DNA from: Stagonosporopsis chrysanthemi
Lineage: Eukaryota; Ascomycota; Dothideomycetes; Pleosporales; Didymellaceae
Length of the DNA: 64,000 nt
Direction of reading: 5' to 3'
Assembly (NCBI GenBank): GCA_022560025.1
Contig: JAFISE010000086.1
Span: 62,001-126,000, forward strand
Part shown: piece after piece, positions 44,351-54,758 of the stretch
Layout: every line of letters begins with the position of its first letter
How positions within the stretch are numbered: position 1 is the first letter of the stretch
Notes under the pieces: model-generated
Seen by the model: the letters and a program-made list of their open reading frames with translations, nothing else
What the model was told of the DNA's origin: nothing
Database searches by the model: none
Translations under genes and position numbers: made by a program

Positions 44351-45826
44351 ATGCGTCTCTCCTCCTCCTGGGCAGCGCTCTGCCTGCTCTCCCTCCCCGT
44401 CTCACTTTCTGCTCCCGCAGCAGCACCGGTCGCCGCCTCGGCACCAGAAATCACACCCGCGCCTACGGTCGACGAGCGAGCCACTGTGACGATCGAGGAG
44501 CGCCAGCTTCTTCCCCTTGTGGGCGGTGTCCTCGGGCTCGTTACTGGATTGCTGAAAGATGTCGACAGCGCCGTAGCAGCCCGCAACCCAACAGCGCTCA
44601 GTTCCGCACTCGTCAGGCTCCAGCCCACTGCCAAACCAACTGCCATCTCGCAAGTACTTGCGGGTCAGGCATCAATCTGGGCATCGCCTACACGGACAAA
44701 CATCTTTGCGGGCATTGCAACGCAGGTTGCGAATGGGTTGGGTCCGTCACTGGACGGCACGCTCAGCGTTGCGCTGCAGGGCGGGCTTCCCGTAGGCGAG
44801 AACAGCATCAACAACAACAATCGCGTGGTTACCGGTCTGTACCCCCGCAAAGCCGGGACAAGTGACGCCGCCTACACGGTCCCAGAGGCGCAATTGCGCG
44901 CTGCAATCTTCATCCCGTCGGACTTCACATATGGCAAGAAGACGCCCGTGCTATTCGTCCCTGGAACAGGATCTTACGCAGGAACGAACTTCGCATCCAA
45001 CATTCGCAAGCTGCTTACGGGGAAACCATTCGCGGACCCTGTGTGGCTCAACGTGCCCGGCGCGATGCTGGGCGACACGCAGACGAACAGTGAGTACGTG
45101 GCGTATGCGATAAACTACATCAGCGCCGTGTCAGGCAGTGCGGCGCGGCCGCGCAAGATTGCCGTGGTCTCGTGGTCCCAGGGCGGGCTGGATACGCAGT
45201 GGGTGCTCAAGTACTGGCCGAGCACGCGGAGCATCGTGCAGGACTTCCTGCCTGTGTCGCCGGACTTCCACGGTACGGTGCTGGCCAACGCGCTGTGCTT
45301 GAGTGCGAACAGCGATCTCGGCGTTGTGCCATGCGCGACTAGTGTAATCCAACAGGAGAGAACGTCCGATTACATCAGCCAGCTCAGGAAGAATGGAGGG
45401 GATCGGGCATTTGTGCCAACCACCACGTTTTACTCGGGGGTTTTTGATGAGGTCGTGGAACCACAGCAGGGCCAGGCTGCGTCTGCGTTCCTGCCATCTG
45501 GCGGTCCTAATGCTCCTGCCTCGAACAATGAGGTCCAGAGTGTTTGCGCGTTGCAGCCGGGAGGCAGTTTCTACGGGCACGCAGGCGTGCTGTTCCATCC
45601 GCTCACTTACGCGCTGATTGTTGATGCGCTGCAGCATCCAGGGACTACGGGGCAGGTGAGCCGCATCAACCGGCAGCAGGTGTGTGCGAGCTATGCGGCG
45701 CCCGGTTTGGACTTGGACGATGTGCTGGCGACGAGTGGGTTGATTCCAGTCGCGGCCGTGGCGTTGCTCACGTCTCCAGAAAAGAGGCTTACAGAGCCGC
45801 CGCTGAGGGCGTATGCTACTTATTAG
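44351..45826 (+). CDS. secreted CalB-type lipase
   Basis: A single exon; the ATG at 44351 gives 491 residues starting MRLSSSWAALCLLSLPVSLS, a good signal peptide. A Pro/Ala-rich propeptide-like segment (about residues 20-50, ending EERQLLPL) precedes a helical region, then the catalytic domain. The fold start TPVLFVPGTGSYAGTNF supplies the oxyanion region. The nucleophile is Ser in VVSWSQGGLDTQW (TWSQGG in Candida antarctica lipase B). The acid is likely Asp in FYSGVFDEVVEP, and the His is in FYGHAGVLFHPLTYAL. Cysteines in LCLSAN/VVPCATS, SVCAL and QVCASY could form the CalB-like disulfides. It probably hydrolyses esters or lipids outside the cell. The longer in-frame GTG extension is ignored because it would bury the signal peptide. 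Confidence 0.9.
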   Translation: MRLSSSWAALCLLSLPVSLSAPAAAPVAASAPEITPAPTVDERATVTIEERQLLPLVGGVLGLVTGLLKDVDSAVAARNPTALSSALVRLQPTAKPTAISQVLAGQASIWASPTRTNIFAGIATQVANGLGPSLDGTLSVALQGGLPVGENSINNNNRVVTGLYPRKAGTSDAAYTVPEAQLRAAIFIPSDFTYGKKTPVLFVPGTGSYAGTNFASNIRKLLTGKPFADPVWLNVPGAMLGDTQTNSEYVAYAINYISAVSGSAARPRKIAVVSWSQGGLDTQWVLKYWPSTRSIVQDFLPVSPDFHGTVLANALCLSANSDLGVVPCATSVIQQERTSDYISQLRKNGGDRAFVPTTTFYSGVFDEVVEPQQGQAASAFLPSGGPNAPASNNEVQSVCALQPGGSFYGHAGVLFHPLTYALIVDALQHPGTTGQVSRINRQQVCASYAAPGLDLDDVLATSGLIPVAAVALLTSPEKRLTEPPLRAYATY

Positions 45827-46524
45827 TAATATATAATCAGTTGAAGAGCGTTTGATCAATTGAGTACTGTAGGTTTTTTAGTTGAAATGCATAGCGTATA
45901 CTGGATCTGTACTTTCGATATGCATATTGGATTAGGTTTAAAATTGAGGTGAGGTGTGACGGTACACAAGAGCTCTGGCCAATTACATGTTTCAGGGACA
46001 TTGTGCGTCAGCTCTGCCAAACATTTTCCGTACAAAACGACACTCGGTTTGTGTGCACTGTGTTCTACAACATTTTTTCTGTCAGTATGAAGCGTCCGCG
46101 GCTGAGCCGTGGAGAGACACAAGCGAGACGAACGGCAGCACGCCGACCATCGGGACCGGGGTTCATCCCGTGTCTGTTGAGCGGGACAGCTTTTCCTCAG
46201 CATGCTTGAATCACCAACGTCCTTGACTTTTCTTACCACTAGTTTATCATCAATTGCTCGTGGTAGACTCGGTCCTCACCGGAGCCCTTCTAATAAACCC
46301 TTCCTGGCCATCAGCAGCGCCCTCCACCTACTACGTACGGCACTCGAGCCAACATGGAGCCACTCCGCAGCCCGCCTGATCAAGGTATTTACTCGCAGCG
46401 CATGAGAACCGGTGTTCGCCCTAGTCTTCCCATCTTCTCAATCCCAGAGAAGAGAGGGAGATGAGGTAGCGATCTGAGAAATACGGTCTGAACTTGATCG
46501 GGTTAAAACCTGCGAAAGGACTCC
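45827..46524. other. intergenic, no gene seen
   Basis: The 3' flank of the lipase and the promoter of the NCS1 permease. Frames on both strands are short and featureless. Confidence 0.5.
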
Positions 46525-48141
46525 ATGCTTGCACGCCTCCGGCGTGAGACTGCTACTGACGCGCATAGGCTCGACATGACGGAGCATCATGATCCCGGTA
46601 CCACAGCTGGTGCGAATGAGAACGAAAAGCGCGCAGTACTTGCGCCGAATGTGCACGATGGACTGCCGATCGAGGAGGCACCACGCACGACGACAGGCAA
46701 GCTGCAGCGAATATGGAAGAGCTTTGAGGAACAGCTGGTAGCATACAACCTTGAGGCGCGCGGTATCCAGCGAGTGGAGGTCGACGAGCGCCAGGATCTT
46801 CGAGCGCTTGGGTACTCGCAGGTCGCGATCATGTGGTTCTCGGTCAACCTGGCAGCCAACAACATCACGCTGGGCATGTTGGGCCCTGCGGTGTTTGCGC
46901 TGGGGTTCGTTGATGGCGCGCTGTTGAGTGTGTTTGGCGCACTGGTAGGATCCGCGGTGGTCGCGTACATTGCGACTTTCGGCCCGAAAAGTGGGAACAG
47001 GACAATGATCTTCTCACGGTACAGCATGGGCTGGTGGCCGTCGAAGATAGTGGTCGTGCTGAACATCATTGTGTTGCTTGGTTATGGCATGATCGACTGT
47101 GTTGTTGCGGGGCAGATTCTATCTGCGGTTTCTGGCAATACGATGTCCGTCGTGGTCGGCATCATCATCGTTGCAGTTGTTGCGTGGGCCATTACGACAT
47201 TTGGATACCAGATCTTCCATTACTACGAGAGCTGGGCGTGGCTGCCACAGCTCATCGTCCTCTGTATCCTTGCTGGCGTGGCTGGTCCGCAGTTCAACAT
47301 TTCTGCTAAGTCTCACGGCGACGAGAATCCAGACACGATCATCGGCAACAGGATCAGCTTCTTTGGTTTGACACTCGCTGCGGCCATAACTTATGGCGGT
47401 GGAGCAGCAGACTACTTTGTCTACTACCCTGAACACGCCTCCTCTTTCAAGATCTTTGGCATGACCCTCGTCGGCCTCCTCTGCAGCTTCACCTTCGCCT
47501 TCGTGCTCGGCATCGGTCTGGCCTGTGGTATGTTGGCGAACGCTGATTGGGAAGCCGCCTACGGAATCTCGCAAGGCGCATTGATCGTAGAGGCATATCG
47601 CCCATTGGGCGCGTTCGGCTCCTTCTGTGGTGTTGTGGTTGCTCTTGGATTAGTCGCCAACCTCATCGTGCCCACATACTCGTCCGGTATCGACGCGCAG
47701 ATCCTTGGTCGCTGGGCCGGCGCCGTACCACGCGTGATCTGGAACACGGTCGGCGTCATAATATACACTGTCTGCGCGCTGGTCGGTCGCGCTCACCTTG
47801 CTGAAATCTTCACCAACTTCCTTGCCCTGATGGGGTACTGGGTGTCCATCTGGATCGCCATCGTGCTGGAAGAGCATCTGATCTTCCGGCGCAAGACGGG
47901 CTGGAACTGGGCGATTTGGAATCAGCAGAAGAAGCTGCCATTGGGCATTGCAGCATTTGTGGCCTTTGTTGTCGGATGGGTCGGCGCGATTCTCTGCATG
48001 GCCCAGGTCTGGTACTACGGACCTATTGCGCTGCTGGTCGGTACTTATGGTGCGGATATGGGCAACTATGTTGGCTTTGCCTGGGCTGCGCTGGTATATC
48101 CGCCGTTGAGGATGCTGGAGATGAAAAAGTTTGACAGGTAG
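46525..48141 (+). CDS. FCY2: NCS1 purine-cytosine permease (Fcy2/FcyB-like)
   Basis: An intronless frame of 538 residues from the first ATG. The second in-frame ATG at 46576 (MTEHHDPGTTAG, 521 residues) fits the usual hydrophilic N-terminus better and may be the true start. Family features in order: RIWKSFEEQLVAYNLEARGIQRV, QVAIMWFSVNLAANNITLGMLGP (helix 1, substrate site), GNRTMIFSRYSMGWWPSK, GYGMIDCVVAGQILSAVS, FFGLTLAAAITYGGGAADYFVYYPE, VPTYSSGIDAQILG and WVSIWIAIVLEEHLIFRR. Twelve membrane helices are expected. Role: proton-coupled uptake of cytosine and purines (adenine, guanine, hypoxanthine) at the plasma membrane, and usually the entry route for 5-fluorocytosine in fungi. Confidence 0.93.
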   Translation: MLARLRRETATDAHRLDMTEHHDPGTTAGANENEKRAVLAPNVHDGLPIEEAPRTTTGKLQRIWKSFEEQLVAYNLEARGIQRVEVDERQDLRALGYSQVAIMWFSVNLAANNITLGMLGPAVFALGFVDGALLSVFGALVGSAVVAYIATFGPKSGNRTMIFSRYSMGWWPSKIVVVLNIIVLLGYGMIDCVVAGQILSAVSGNTMSVVVGIIIVAVVAWAITTFGYQIFHYYESWAWLPQLIVLCILAGVAGPQFNISAKSHGDENPDTIIGNRISFFGLTLAAAITYGGGAADYFVYYPEHASSFKIFGMTLVGLLCSFTFAFVLGIGLACGMLANADWEAAYGISQGALIVEAYRPLGAFGSFCGVVVALGLVANLIVPTYSSGIDAQILGRWAGAVPRVIWNTVGVIIYTVCALVGRAHLAEIFTNFLALMGYWVSIWIAIVLEEHLIFRRKTGWNWAIWNQQKKLPLGIAAFVAFVVGWVGAILCMAQVWYYGPIALLVGTYGADMGNYVGFAWAALVYPPLRMLEMKKFDR

Positions 48142-48473
48142 ACAAGGAACGAAGGCGTAGAGATTCTCAACACGCGTTTGCTAGGCTTGGTCGGACCTGC
48201 CATAGGAAGGACATAGAAGAGCACTCACATCCAGTGAGTGAGAAGTGCGACACAGGCAAGCTTAGTGAGTAAATATGTATTCAAGGTTGGCTTCGAGCTC
48301 TTACTGCAACCCGTCTCTTACCCTGCCTTCCGCATCTCGCGTACCGTGCCTTCACTGCGCCTGCGATTCTTAGCCTCATAAAACCTCATCAGAACCCGAG
48401 TCCGCCGTTCTCCCCCCACCACAATCCCACCACAAAGCCTTCTCTCAACAGTACGCTCCGCTCACGCGATACA
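48142..48473. promoter_or_regulatory. intergenic/promoter region
   Basis: The 3' end of the permease and the 5' flank of the coiled-coil gene. No specific site recognised. Confidence 0.4.
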
Positions 48474-50160
48474 ATGCCATCTTGTACGTATACAAGACTT
48501 TGTGAGCAACGCAAGCGCCCCTAACTCAACCTCAGATTTCGACGAGGATCTCATCAACCTTACTGAGGGCTCTACCCAGAGTCCCGTCTCCTCCGCTACC
48601 ACTGCCAGTAAAATGGCTGCTGATCGGCGCGAACCTACTCACCGCGACAGCTTCTCAGGCCTTACAGGTCTGATGAAGGCGAAGAAGCCGTATACGCCAA
48701 CAGTGCCTCCTTCGCCGAGGTCGCTGTCATCAGCCCGCACCGGAGGTGAGCTTGTCGTGCAGCCAACAATGATCATTTGTTAACGTTCTTCAGGTATGCA
48801 ATTTGCCAGCCGCGTGGGCAGTGGCAGCAGCATCCTCTCACCGTTGGCGCAGCCGTATCATGTCGGTGACTCTGTCGTCGCGTTTCTGCAAGACCAGGCT
48901 CGCTATCCCCCTGCGGCCAAGGCCCCGCCCACTACTTCATACAGCCAGCAAGACATGCTTCGCCTCGAGTCGATGCTACAGGAGCTGGAAAATGTCTCAG
49001 TCGATGACGAAACCGACGAAGACCCGACTGTGCAACGACCCAACCACTCTGTCGACGCTCTGCTGCCCGAGCTCGAGCTGTCAGCAGCGTCTCCTGCTCC
49101 CATCGGCCCCCTCGCCCCTCCTTCGCCCGCTCCGTCAACCAAGCTTACATTGCCTGAAGAGCCTGTCGTGCGCATTACGATGCATGTTTGGGACGCTATG
49201 GGTAGAGAATTGAAGGTGCTCAAGGAAGAGAAGCGTGCTCTGGAGACCAAAATTGCACGGCTTGAGAAGCATAAGGCCGCAGACCCAGTTGACGACTATA
49301 AGTCGGAACTGGAAACTCAGATCGGCAAGCTTAAATATCAGAACGAGAGCAATAAGACTCAGAAGGCTACCATGGCTCGTACTCTGTCTGACAAGGCTGT
49401 CCAGATCAAGCAGCTGCAGCTCGAGCTCGACGGCGTACACGAGCGTTTGAGAGCAAACGAGAGTCTGAGCAAGGAGTACGCTCAAGTCGTTGCTGAACGT
49501 GACTACTTACAGGCTACCTTGGGAAATGTCAATGATAAAGATCGTGAGATTCAGACACTGTCACAGAAGATTGAAGACCTTCAGGAGGAACTTAGGCAGG
49601 CAACTGACGGTGGTGACTACAGACCCCTAGCTCAACAGCGACTCGACCAACTCAGCCAGCGCGAAAGGCAGCTCCAAGCTATCAGGGAGAAATACACTGC
49701 CGAACAGATCAAGGTAGGGGCCCTCGAAGACACCATTGAAGCCCTCCAGGACAAAGTGGACCAAGTCGGCGACCTCCAAACCCAGCTCTCCGACAAGACT
49801 AGCACCTGCGACCGCCTACGCAACAAGTCCAAGCTGCAGGAGAAAAGGCTGGAGGACGCACTAAGTCGTCTCGAACGTGCCTCTGGCAATCATTCTCTAC
49901 GTGGCGCCGCACACCTCGTCAAGCCCGAGAAGAGTACCAAGTTGCAAGCTCTCGTCATGAGCTGTTCCGAGTGTTATGCCAAGAACATCTTCTGCGACAA
50001 CAAGGCGCGCTGCCGCAACTGCACCGAGAGCGATGAGACGTGTGCGAGGTGGCGTTGTAGCCTGAGGCATGTTCTGGGTAAATGCCCGATCGTGCCTTGT
50101 ACGTTTCCCCACGAGGAGGATGGATGGCTGCTGGCGACCGAGCCGCGGCCTCAATGGTAA
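48474..50160 (+). CDS. coiled-coil protein with C-terminal Cys-rich (zinc-binding) tail
   Basis: Three exons, 48474-48483 (10 bases), 48536-48745 and 48794-50160, give 528 residues beginning MPSYFDEDLINLTEG; the tiny first exon is supported by a GTACGT donor and CTAAC branch site. Residues 1-230 are acidic and disordered. About 235-450 form a long heptad-rich coiled coil (GRELKVLKEEKRALETKIARLEKH, SKEYAQVVAERDYLQATLG, LEDTIEALQDKVDQV). The last 65 residues hold nine Cys and a His: CSEC, C, CRNC, C, C, then C-x8-C-x4-C-x3-H, the last resembling a CCCH finger. Coiled coil plus zinc tail suggests a scaffold, possibly at spindle pole or septum, or RNA binding. Family not recognised. Confidence 0.8.
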
Positions 50161-50404
50161 GCGGCGTGGGCAGCATGGCGGTCAGCCAACACGAGCATCT
50201 TTCGGAAGCGGTTGAAGGTAGGAAGAAGTAACAAGATCCCATGACAGCCATGCTTTGAGGTACAGTGTCAGAATGGTGCAGGTGAGGGTGAAGATCTCGG
50301 TGTCTCAATGCCACGAAAAGCAGACACCCAGGCACGGCATAGCACAGAAAAAGGTTTTGGTTCCCATAGAAAATGAAATCCAATTTCTCCAAACCTCCTC
50401 ACCT
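50161..50404. terminator. convergent 3' flanks
   Basis: 244 bp separate the stop codons of two convergent coiled-coil genes, so their transcripts may overlap. No distinct poly(A) signal was identified. Confidence 0.3.
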
Positions 50405-51700
50405 TCACACCCCCTCCTCCACATTCACATCTCCCCTCCTTCTCTGGCCCCTCAAGCTCAGATTCAGATTCCATCCACGCCCCCCAAATCGAACCCGCGG
50501 GTTCCTTACACTCTCCCTACTCTCTCGCACCGCATCACTATTCCCGTGCAGATTTGTGACCGATCTCATCTTTGCCAGCTCGTCCTCGCTCAACCGCAAC
50601 CGGTGCTCAAGGTACGCATTCCGCCTTTCTAGCTCGTGCACTCTATATTCCTGTCCCCTCTCTTCTTCTTCCCTTGCTTCGCTCTGCTGTTTCTCCAACG
50701 ACAACATCATCCGCCCCTCCACCAGCGCCTGACAGTCTGCCTCCACATTGACGAGGCGCGTGTTCTCCGCTTCGAGGTGGTGGAGGAGCGCGAGGAGCTC
50801 CTTGATCACACCCTCCGCCGCATCAGACTGGGACTCAGGCTGTGAACGCGCGGCGATTCCGAAGCGGCGGGTCTCGCGCTCCACGGTGCAGTCCTCGACC
50901 TCGCGCGATGTAGCACTCTGCGAGTCGGATGCGGACACCCCGCCGTTCTTGACATGCACATCCCCCCCTTCCATTTCCTCTTCCTCTTCCTCTTCCACAC
51001 CCGAGCCACGGCCCGCGACCTCTGGCACCACAGCACGGCCCCGCAGCACAGCGACCTCCCACCACGCCTCCCCCAGCATCCTCCTTGCCTCCTCCCCCTC
51101 GGCGACCGCACCGTCCCGCTCCCTCCTGGTGCGTCGCAGCGCCCTTTCCGTACCCTTCAGGCGCCGCTGGAGGGCGCGCTGTGTGCTTGCTAGTTGGGCT
51201 TTGGAGTGGACAAGGGCGAGAGCGCGGAGGGCGAGGGCGTCGAGTTTGGTGCAGCGTGGACAGATGGGGTGGTGTTCTTTTGTGCCGGGTGGGGTTCGGG
51301 GTCTTGTGGTGTGAGATGGGGTGGTGTTTGGGTCTGGGGTTTGCGTGGGTGGAATTGTATTGGAGGTCGAGTAGGAGGCGCAGGAGGAAGAGGAGACGGG
51401 GGAGGACGGTGTTGATGTGAATGTTGCAGGTGAGACAACACCACCGCCCAGCGTGGCGATCGCGGCGCGTACATCTGCCAGCTTCATTTTCTCCCCAGCT
51501 GTGGTCGATGCGTCTGCGCTGTCAGGCTCAGGAGTAGATACCAGATCCTCCACCTCGAGGCGTAGCTGGCTGAGATCCTCGCGTATCACGGCTATCGTCA
51601 CCGCGTCGGTGGCTGCGGGTTTCGCCAATATTGTTGCTGTTGGTGGCGGGGAGTGCAGATTCGCTGCTGCTGAAGCGTGAACAGGCGATGAGGAAGTCAT
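50405..51700 (-). CDS. coiled-coil protein, unknown function
   Basis: A single exon of 431 residues. The N-terminus is Ala/Ser/Thr/Pro-rich (about 1-135) with one helical stretch (IREDLSQLRLEVEDLV). A motif HHPICPRCTKLDALALRALALVH carries a CPRC pair that may bind metal if dimerised. It leads into a basic coiled coil (STQRALQRRLKGTERALRRTRRERDG). A Glu-run (EEEEEEE) lies near the centre. A second coiled coil covers roughly 300-390 (IKELLALLHHLEAENTRLVNVEADCQALVE, YRVHELERRNAYLEHRLRLSEDELAKM). The C-terminus is basic (NPRVRFGGRGWNLNLSLRGQRRR). No known domain. The frame is long and has consistent composition, so it is probably real. Confidence 0.7.
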   Translation of the reverse strand: MTSSSPVHASAAANLHSPPPTATILAKPAATDAVTIAVIREDLSQLRLEVEDLVSTPEPDSADASTTAGEKMKLADVRAAIATLGGGVVSPATFTSTPSSPVSSSSCASYSTSNTIPPTQTPDPNTTPSHTTRPRTPPGTKEHHPICPRCTKLDALALRALALVHSKAQLASTQRALQRRLKGTERALRRTRRERDGAVAEGEEARRMLGEAWWEVAVLRGRAVVPEVAGRGSGVEEEEEEEMEGGDVHVKNGGVSASDSQSATSREVEDCTVERETRRFGIAARSQPESQSDAAEGVIKELLALLHHLEAENTRLVNVEADCQALVEGRMMLSLEKQQSEAREEEERGQEYRVHELERRNAYLEHRLRLSEDELAKMRSVTNLHGNSDAVRESRESVRNPRVRFGGRGWNLNLSLRGQRRRGDVNVEEGV

Positions 51701-52711
51701 GATGGGATATCAGAGGGAGTGTATAGGGGGAAGGAATGGCGTTCAATGGGGAATATATAACGAGCACTCGGTCGTCAGACTAGGACACACAATCGTCTGG
51801 CTTTGTGTTGATGGGTTCTCAAGACGTGGACATGTTCAGGAAGTCGCAGATAAATCAACGGCTGGATGTTGGAAATAGCCGGAAATCTTCCTAGGCAGGG
51901 TCTTGATAGAGGTGTGGTACCGATGGATGCGTTCCCTGGGTTCTTGTGAAGGGGTCATGCGACAGGGAGTAGCGGTTAACATCATTGCGCTTGGTTAGAA
52001 GTTTCAGTTTCCGTCCTTACACCGACGTTTGGTTGGCCGTCTTTGTTGAAGATTTGGCGTGCGAGCTAGATGGTGGCTGGCGTAGACCTGAATGAGAAGT
52101 TGATTACTGCAGACGTTTTGCGTTTGACGTTGAGATCGCATCTTAAAATTTAAGTTGTTCAAAAGCCATGCAACCATGGCTGGAAAGACATCCTGAGGGA
52201 AGTGGTCTGCATTGTTAGTTTATCACATCTTGTTAAACTTTGCTTATGGATATCAGAAAAGGAAAGAACCATCACGCCATACTATCGGCGGAAAGGAAGG
52301 CATTGTGATATTGCCATGATGTCGAGTCAAGTCGACAGTTGATACATCTTGATGTTGACAAAATCAGAACTGGTTGGTCTGATTGCTGCTCCTGTATCAT
52401 TGGCTGGTTACGCTAACAAGAAGGACCCTGCTTATGAGCCAGCAGCGCAAGCGGGACTTTGAGTGGAACAGTTTCAGGTTTCCTACCGTCAGCTTGCTCC
52501 CACGGTATTCCAAGATCTGATGATCTCCGCGCAGTGACCGCAGCCAAGTGGCTCGTTCCCGCTAAGCCAAGCTACGTCATGGCAGAACAGGGTTTAAGGT
52601 GCAGCGTTGCCACTGATGGTCTGCAGTAGCACCCGAGTCTGCATCCGCATAACCGCAACGGAGGCAGCACCGTGCGGAACGTTCGGCGTCTAAAACTCGG
52701 CGAACATCAAT
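51701..52711. other. 1-kb divergent intergenic region
   Basis: Between the minus-strand coiled-coil gene and the plus-strand glycine-zipper gene. AT-richer than its surroundings at 52130-52260; no frame or repeat of note. Confidence 0.5.
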
Positions 52712-53661
52712 ATGGGCGAATATGAAGAGCTCGTGGTACGCGAATCTGGGGCGTCGCATTCCTGTGTTTTGCTGATCCGTTACTTGCGCCGGTTAGGAAC
52801 TTGGCTTTGAGGGTGTTGATAAGGCTGTAGACAAGTACCACGACAAGGTTTTCGATACGGTTGGCAAGCATCCGCCAAGTTGGCACTGGCGTCACCGCAA
52901 CGACAAGCAGCACGAGAATCAGAAACCACGTGCGGACGAGCCGTCTCGCGCTCATCGCGAGTCTTCGCAACAACAGCATAGTAGCAGATCTGAGGCTGAA
53001 ATGTATGCTCCTGATCGGCGGCAGGAGCGCGAGTACCAGGATCGTGACTACAACGGCAGGAGAGATAGAGACCCGCGATATGTATCTGACGAAACGTTCT
53101 ATTACCGGGGCCCTGATGCTGGCGCCGTCGTGATGCGTGGCAGCGAGCCGTACAACAACGCGCGAGGGTATGAAGTCCAGGTAAGTGTTCTGTCTAAGGA
53201 GTCAGTCGTGCATCACTGACGTTGATCAGCACTACCGGCAGCCTCCGTACGACAACCGCCGCCCCCAGCCTCAGCGACGCCGTTCGTCATGGTCGCCGCC
53301 GCGTTCTGGAAAGGACCGTGGCAGCGACCGCCGTGCGCGCTCACGGTCGCGGTCAAAAGACAGACAACATCGCATTGTTGCCACTGTTGCTGGGGGGCTG
53401 ATTGGAGGGCTCATTGGCAATCAGGTCCAGAAAGGCCGCAAGTACGATGCGGCTGCGACTATTGCCGGAGCAGTCATTGGCGGTCTCGGTGCCAGAGAGG
53501 TGTCGGAGCAGGTCGACAAGCGAAGAGCGCGGAGAGGAGAGCGCGACGAGAAGTGGGAGGAAAGGTATGGCGATGGTAGAGAGCGCAGGAGGGACGAGCG
53601 AGATTACAGGGACAATCGCTACGACGACCGCCGAAGATCTGATGATAGGGACCGGCGATGA
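52712..53661 (+). CDS. glycine-zipper 2TM-type protein with disordered N-terminus
   Basis: Three exons, 52712-52735, 52797-53180 and 53230-53661, give 279 residues. The first exon encodes MGEYEELV; a donor 3 bases earlier is also in phase, so residue 8 is uncertain. The first domain reads ELGFEGVDKAVDKYHDKVFDTVG, followed by a long polar stretch rich in Arg, Asp, Gln and Tyr (REYQDRDYNGRRDRDPRYV). The C-terminal half has a glycine zipper (IVATVAGGLIGGLIGNQV and AAATIAGAVIGGLGAREV), two tightly packed glycine-spaced helices as in bacterial 2TM glycine-zipper and Rick_17kDa-like proteins. It ends in Arg/Asp repeats. Fungal homologues are uncharacterised; the zipper may insert into a membrane or self-associate. 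Confidence 0.82.
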
Positions 53662-54758
53662 AGTGCGTAGTGGGATATGATGCAATGACGATACGACTGC
53701 GGTGCGGTGCTGTGCTGGGTTGGATATTATTCCCCTGACGTACCCGTGTGTATGGGGCTGGGCAGGGATACGCAATGAACGGTGTCTTGCAGACACTGAC
53801 AGCGTGTAGGCGCTCACTCACGACTTACGAAATCTACGTGAACTCAATATGAACAGCAAGCAATGAGCTACGAATTCAAATCATGGGCATACGGTTGTCG
53901 AGAATTGGACGAATGACGTGACGAGAGGCCCGTGTTTGCCACAGGCTGTGAAGGGTAGAAGCCTAGAAGGGTAGAAGCCTGGAAGGGTAAAAGGGTAGCT
54001 AGCGGCCCGCACGCTGGGCCGAGTGGCAGTTGATGGCTCCAGGCGAAACAACTTGCCGGTCTGACAGGGCTGCATCGCGGCTTGCTGCGACGCGGTGGAC
54101 TGAAACGTCGCCTCGCGAGCAGGGCTAATCCGGTCAGTGTCTCGCGCAAAGGGCCGCAGGGCCGCAGGGCGTGGGGAGGTGCCGGGCGCTGATAGCAGGG
54201 CAAACCGCTTCGCGTTCGTGCATGGACCAGTGTTTGGGACGAAGATCCACCTCCCACTTGGAGCGGTTTCCCGTCCGAGTGCCTCCCGTCGCGCGACTAC
54301 ACACGCAGCATCGTCACCATCAGTGCTGTGGTATCTGTCCGCGCAGCGCCACGTCCACACTGCACGCTGCTCGACGCGAACAGTCGCTCTGCCCGCTGCG
54401 CCTGCGCGGTATTGCCCGGCACGTGACGGCGGTTGTCTGATCTATAGTTTGCTGGGTGGCGCCCCACCTCGCACGTACATAGCAAGAGCAAGCTACCACA
54501 CCGGGCGGACGCGCCACAACTTGGTAGCTCGCAACAGACTCGCACTCGCAGTCGCGCACCGCCTGCTCTCCACAACCCACCGCCCGCTCGCACACACGAT
54601 GAGCTGAGGCCTGCTGCACCACTGCACCGCACCTGCCCAGCTGCCACCGAGCTCCTGCCTCCACACACCGGCGGCCACGCCCCGCTTCGCAGACACACCG
54701 CCGTTCGCTCACCGCGCACGCGTCGCTGCCAGCCAGCAGCAGCTCCTCCACCACCACG
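53662..54758. other. GC-rich intergenic with short tandem repeat
   Basis: A short repeat of the unit AGAAGGGTAGAAGCCT occurs at about 53945-53995. The region 54300-54758 is strongly GC-rich and CAC/GCC-rich and is probably the long 5' leader of the next gene. ORFs on both strands here are composition artefacts. Confidence 0.5.

Noticed and set aside
49000..49250. Antisense ORFs across the coiled-coil gene
   Set aside because: Shadows of the real frame; Ser-rich complements of the sense Asp/Glu-rich coding sequence.
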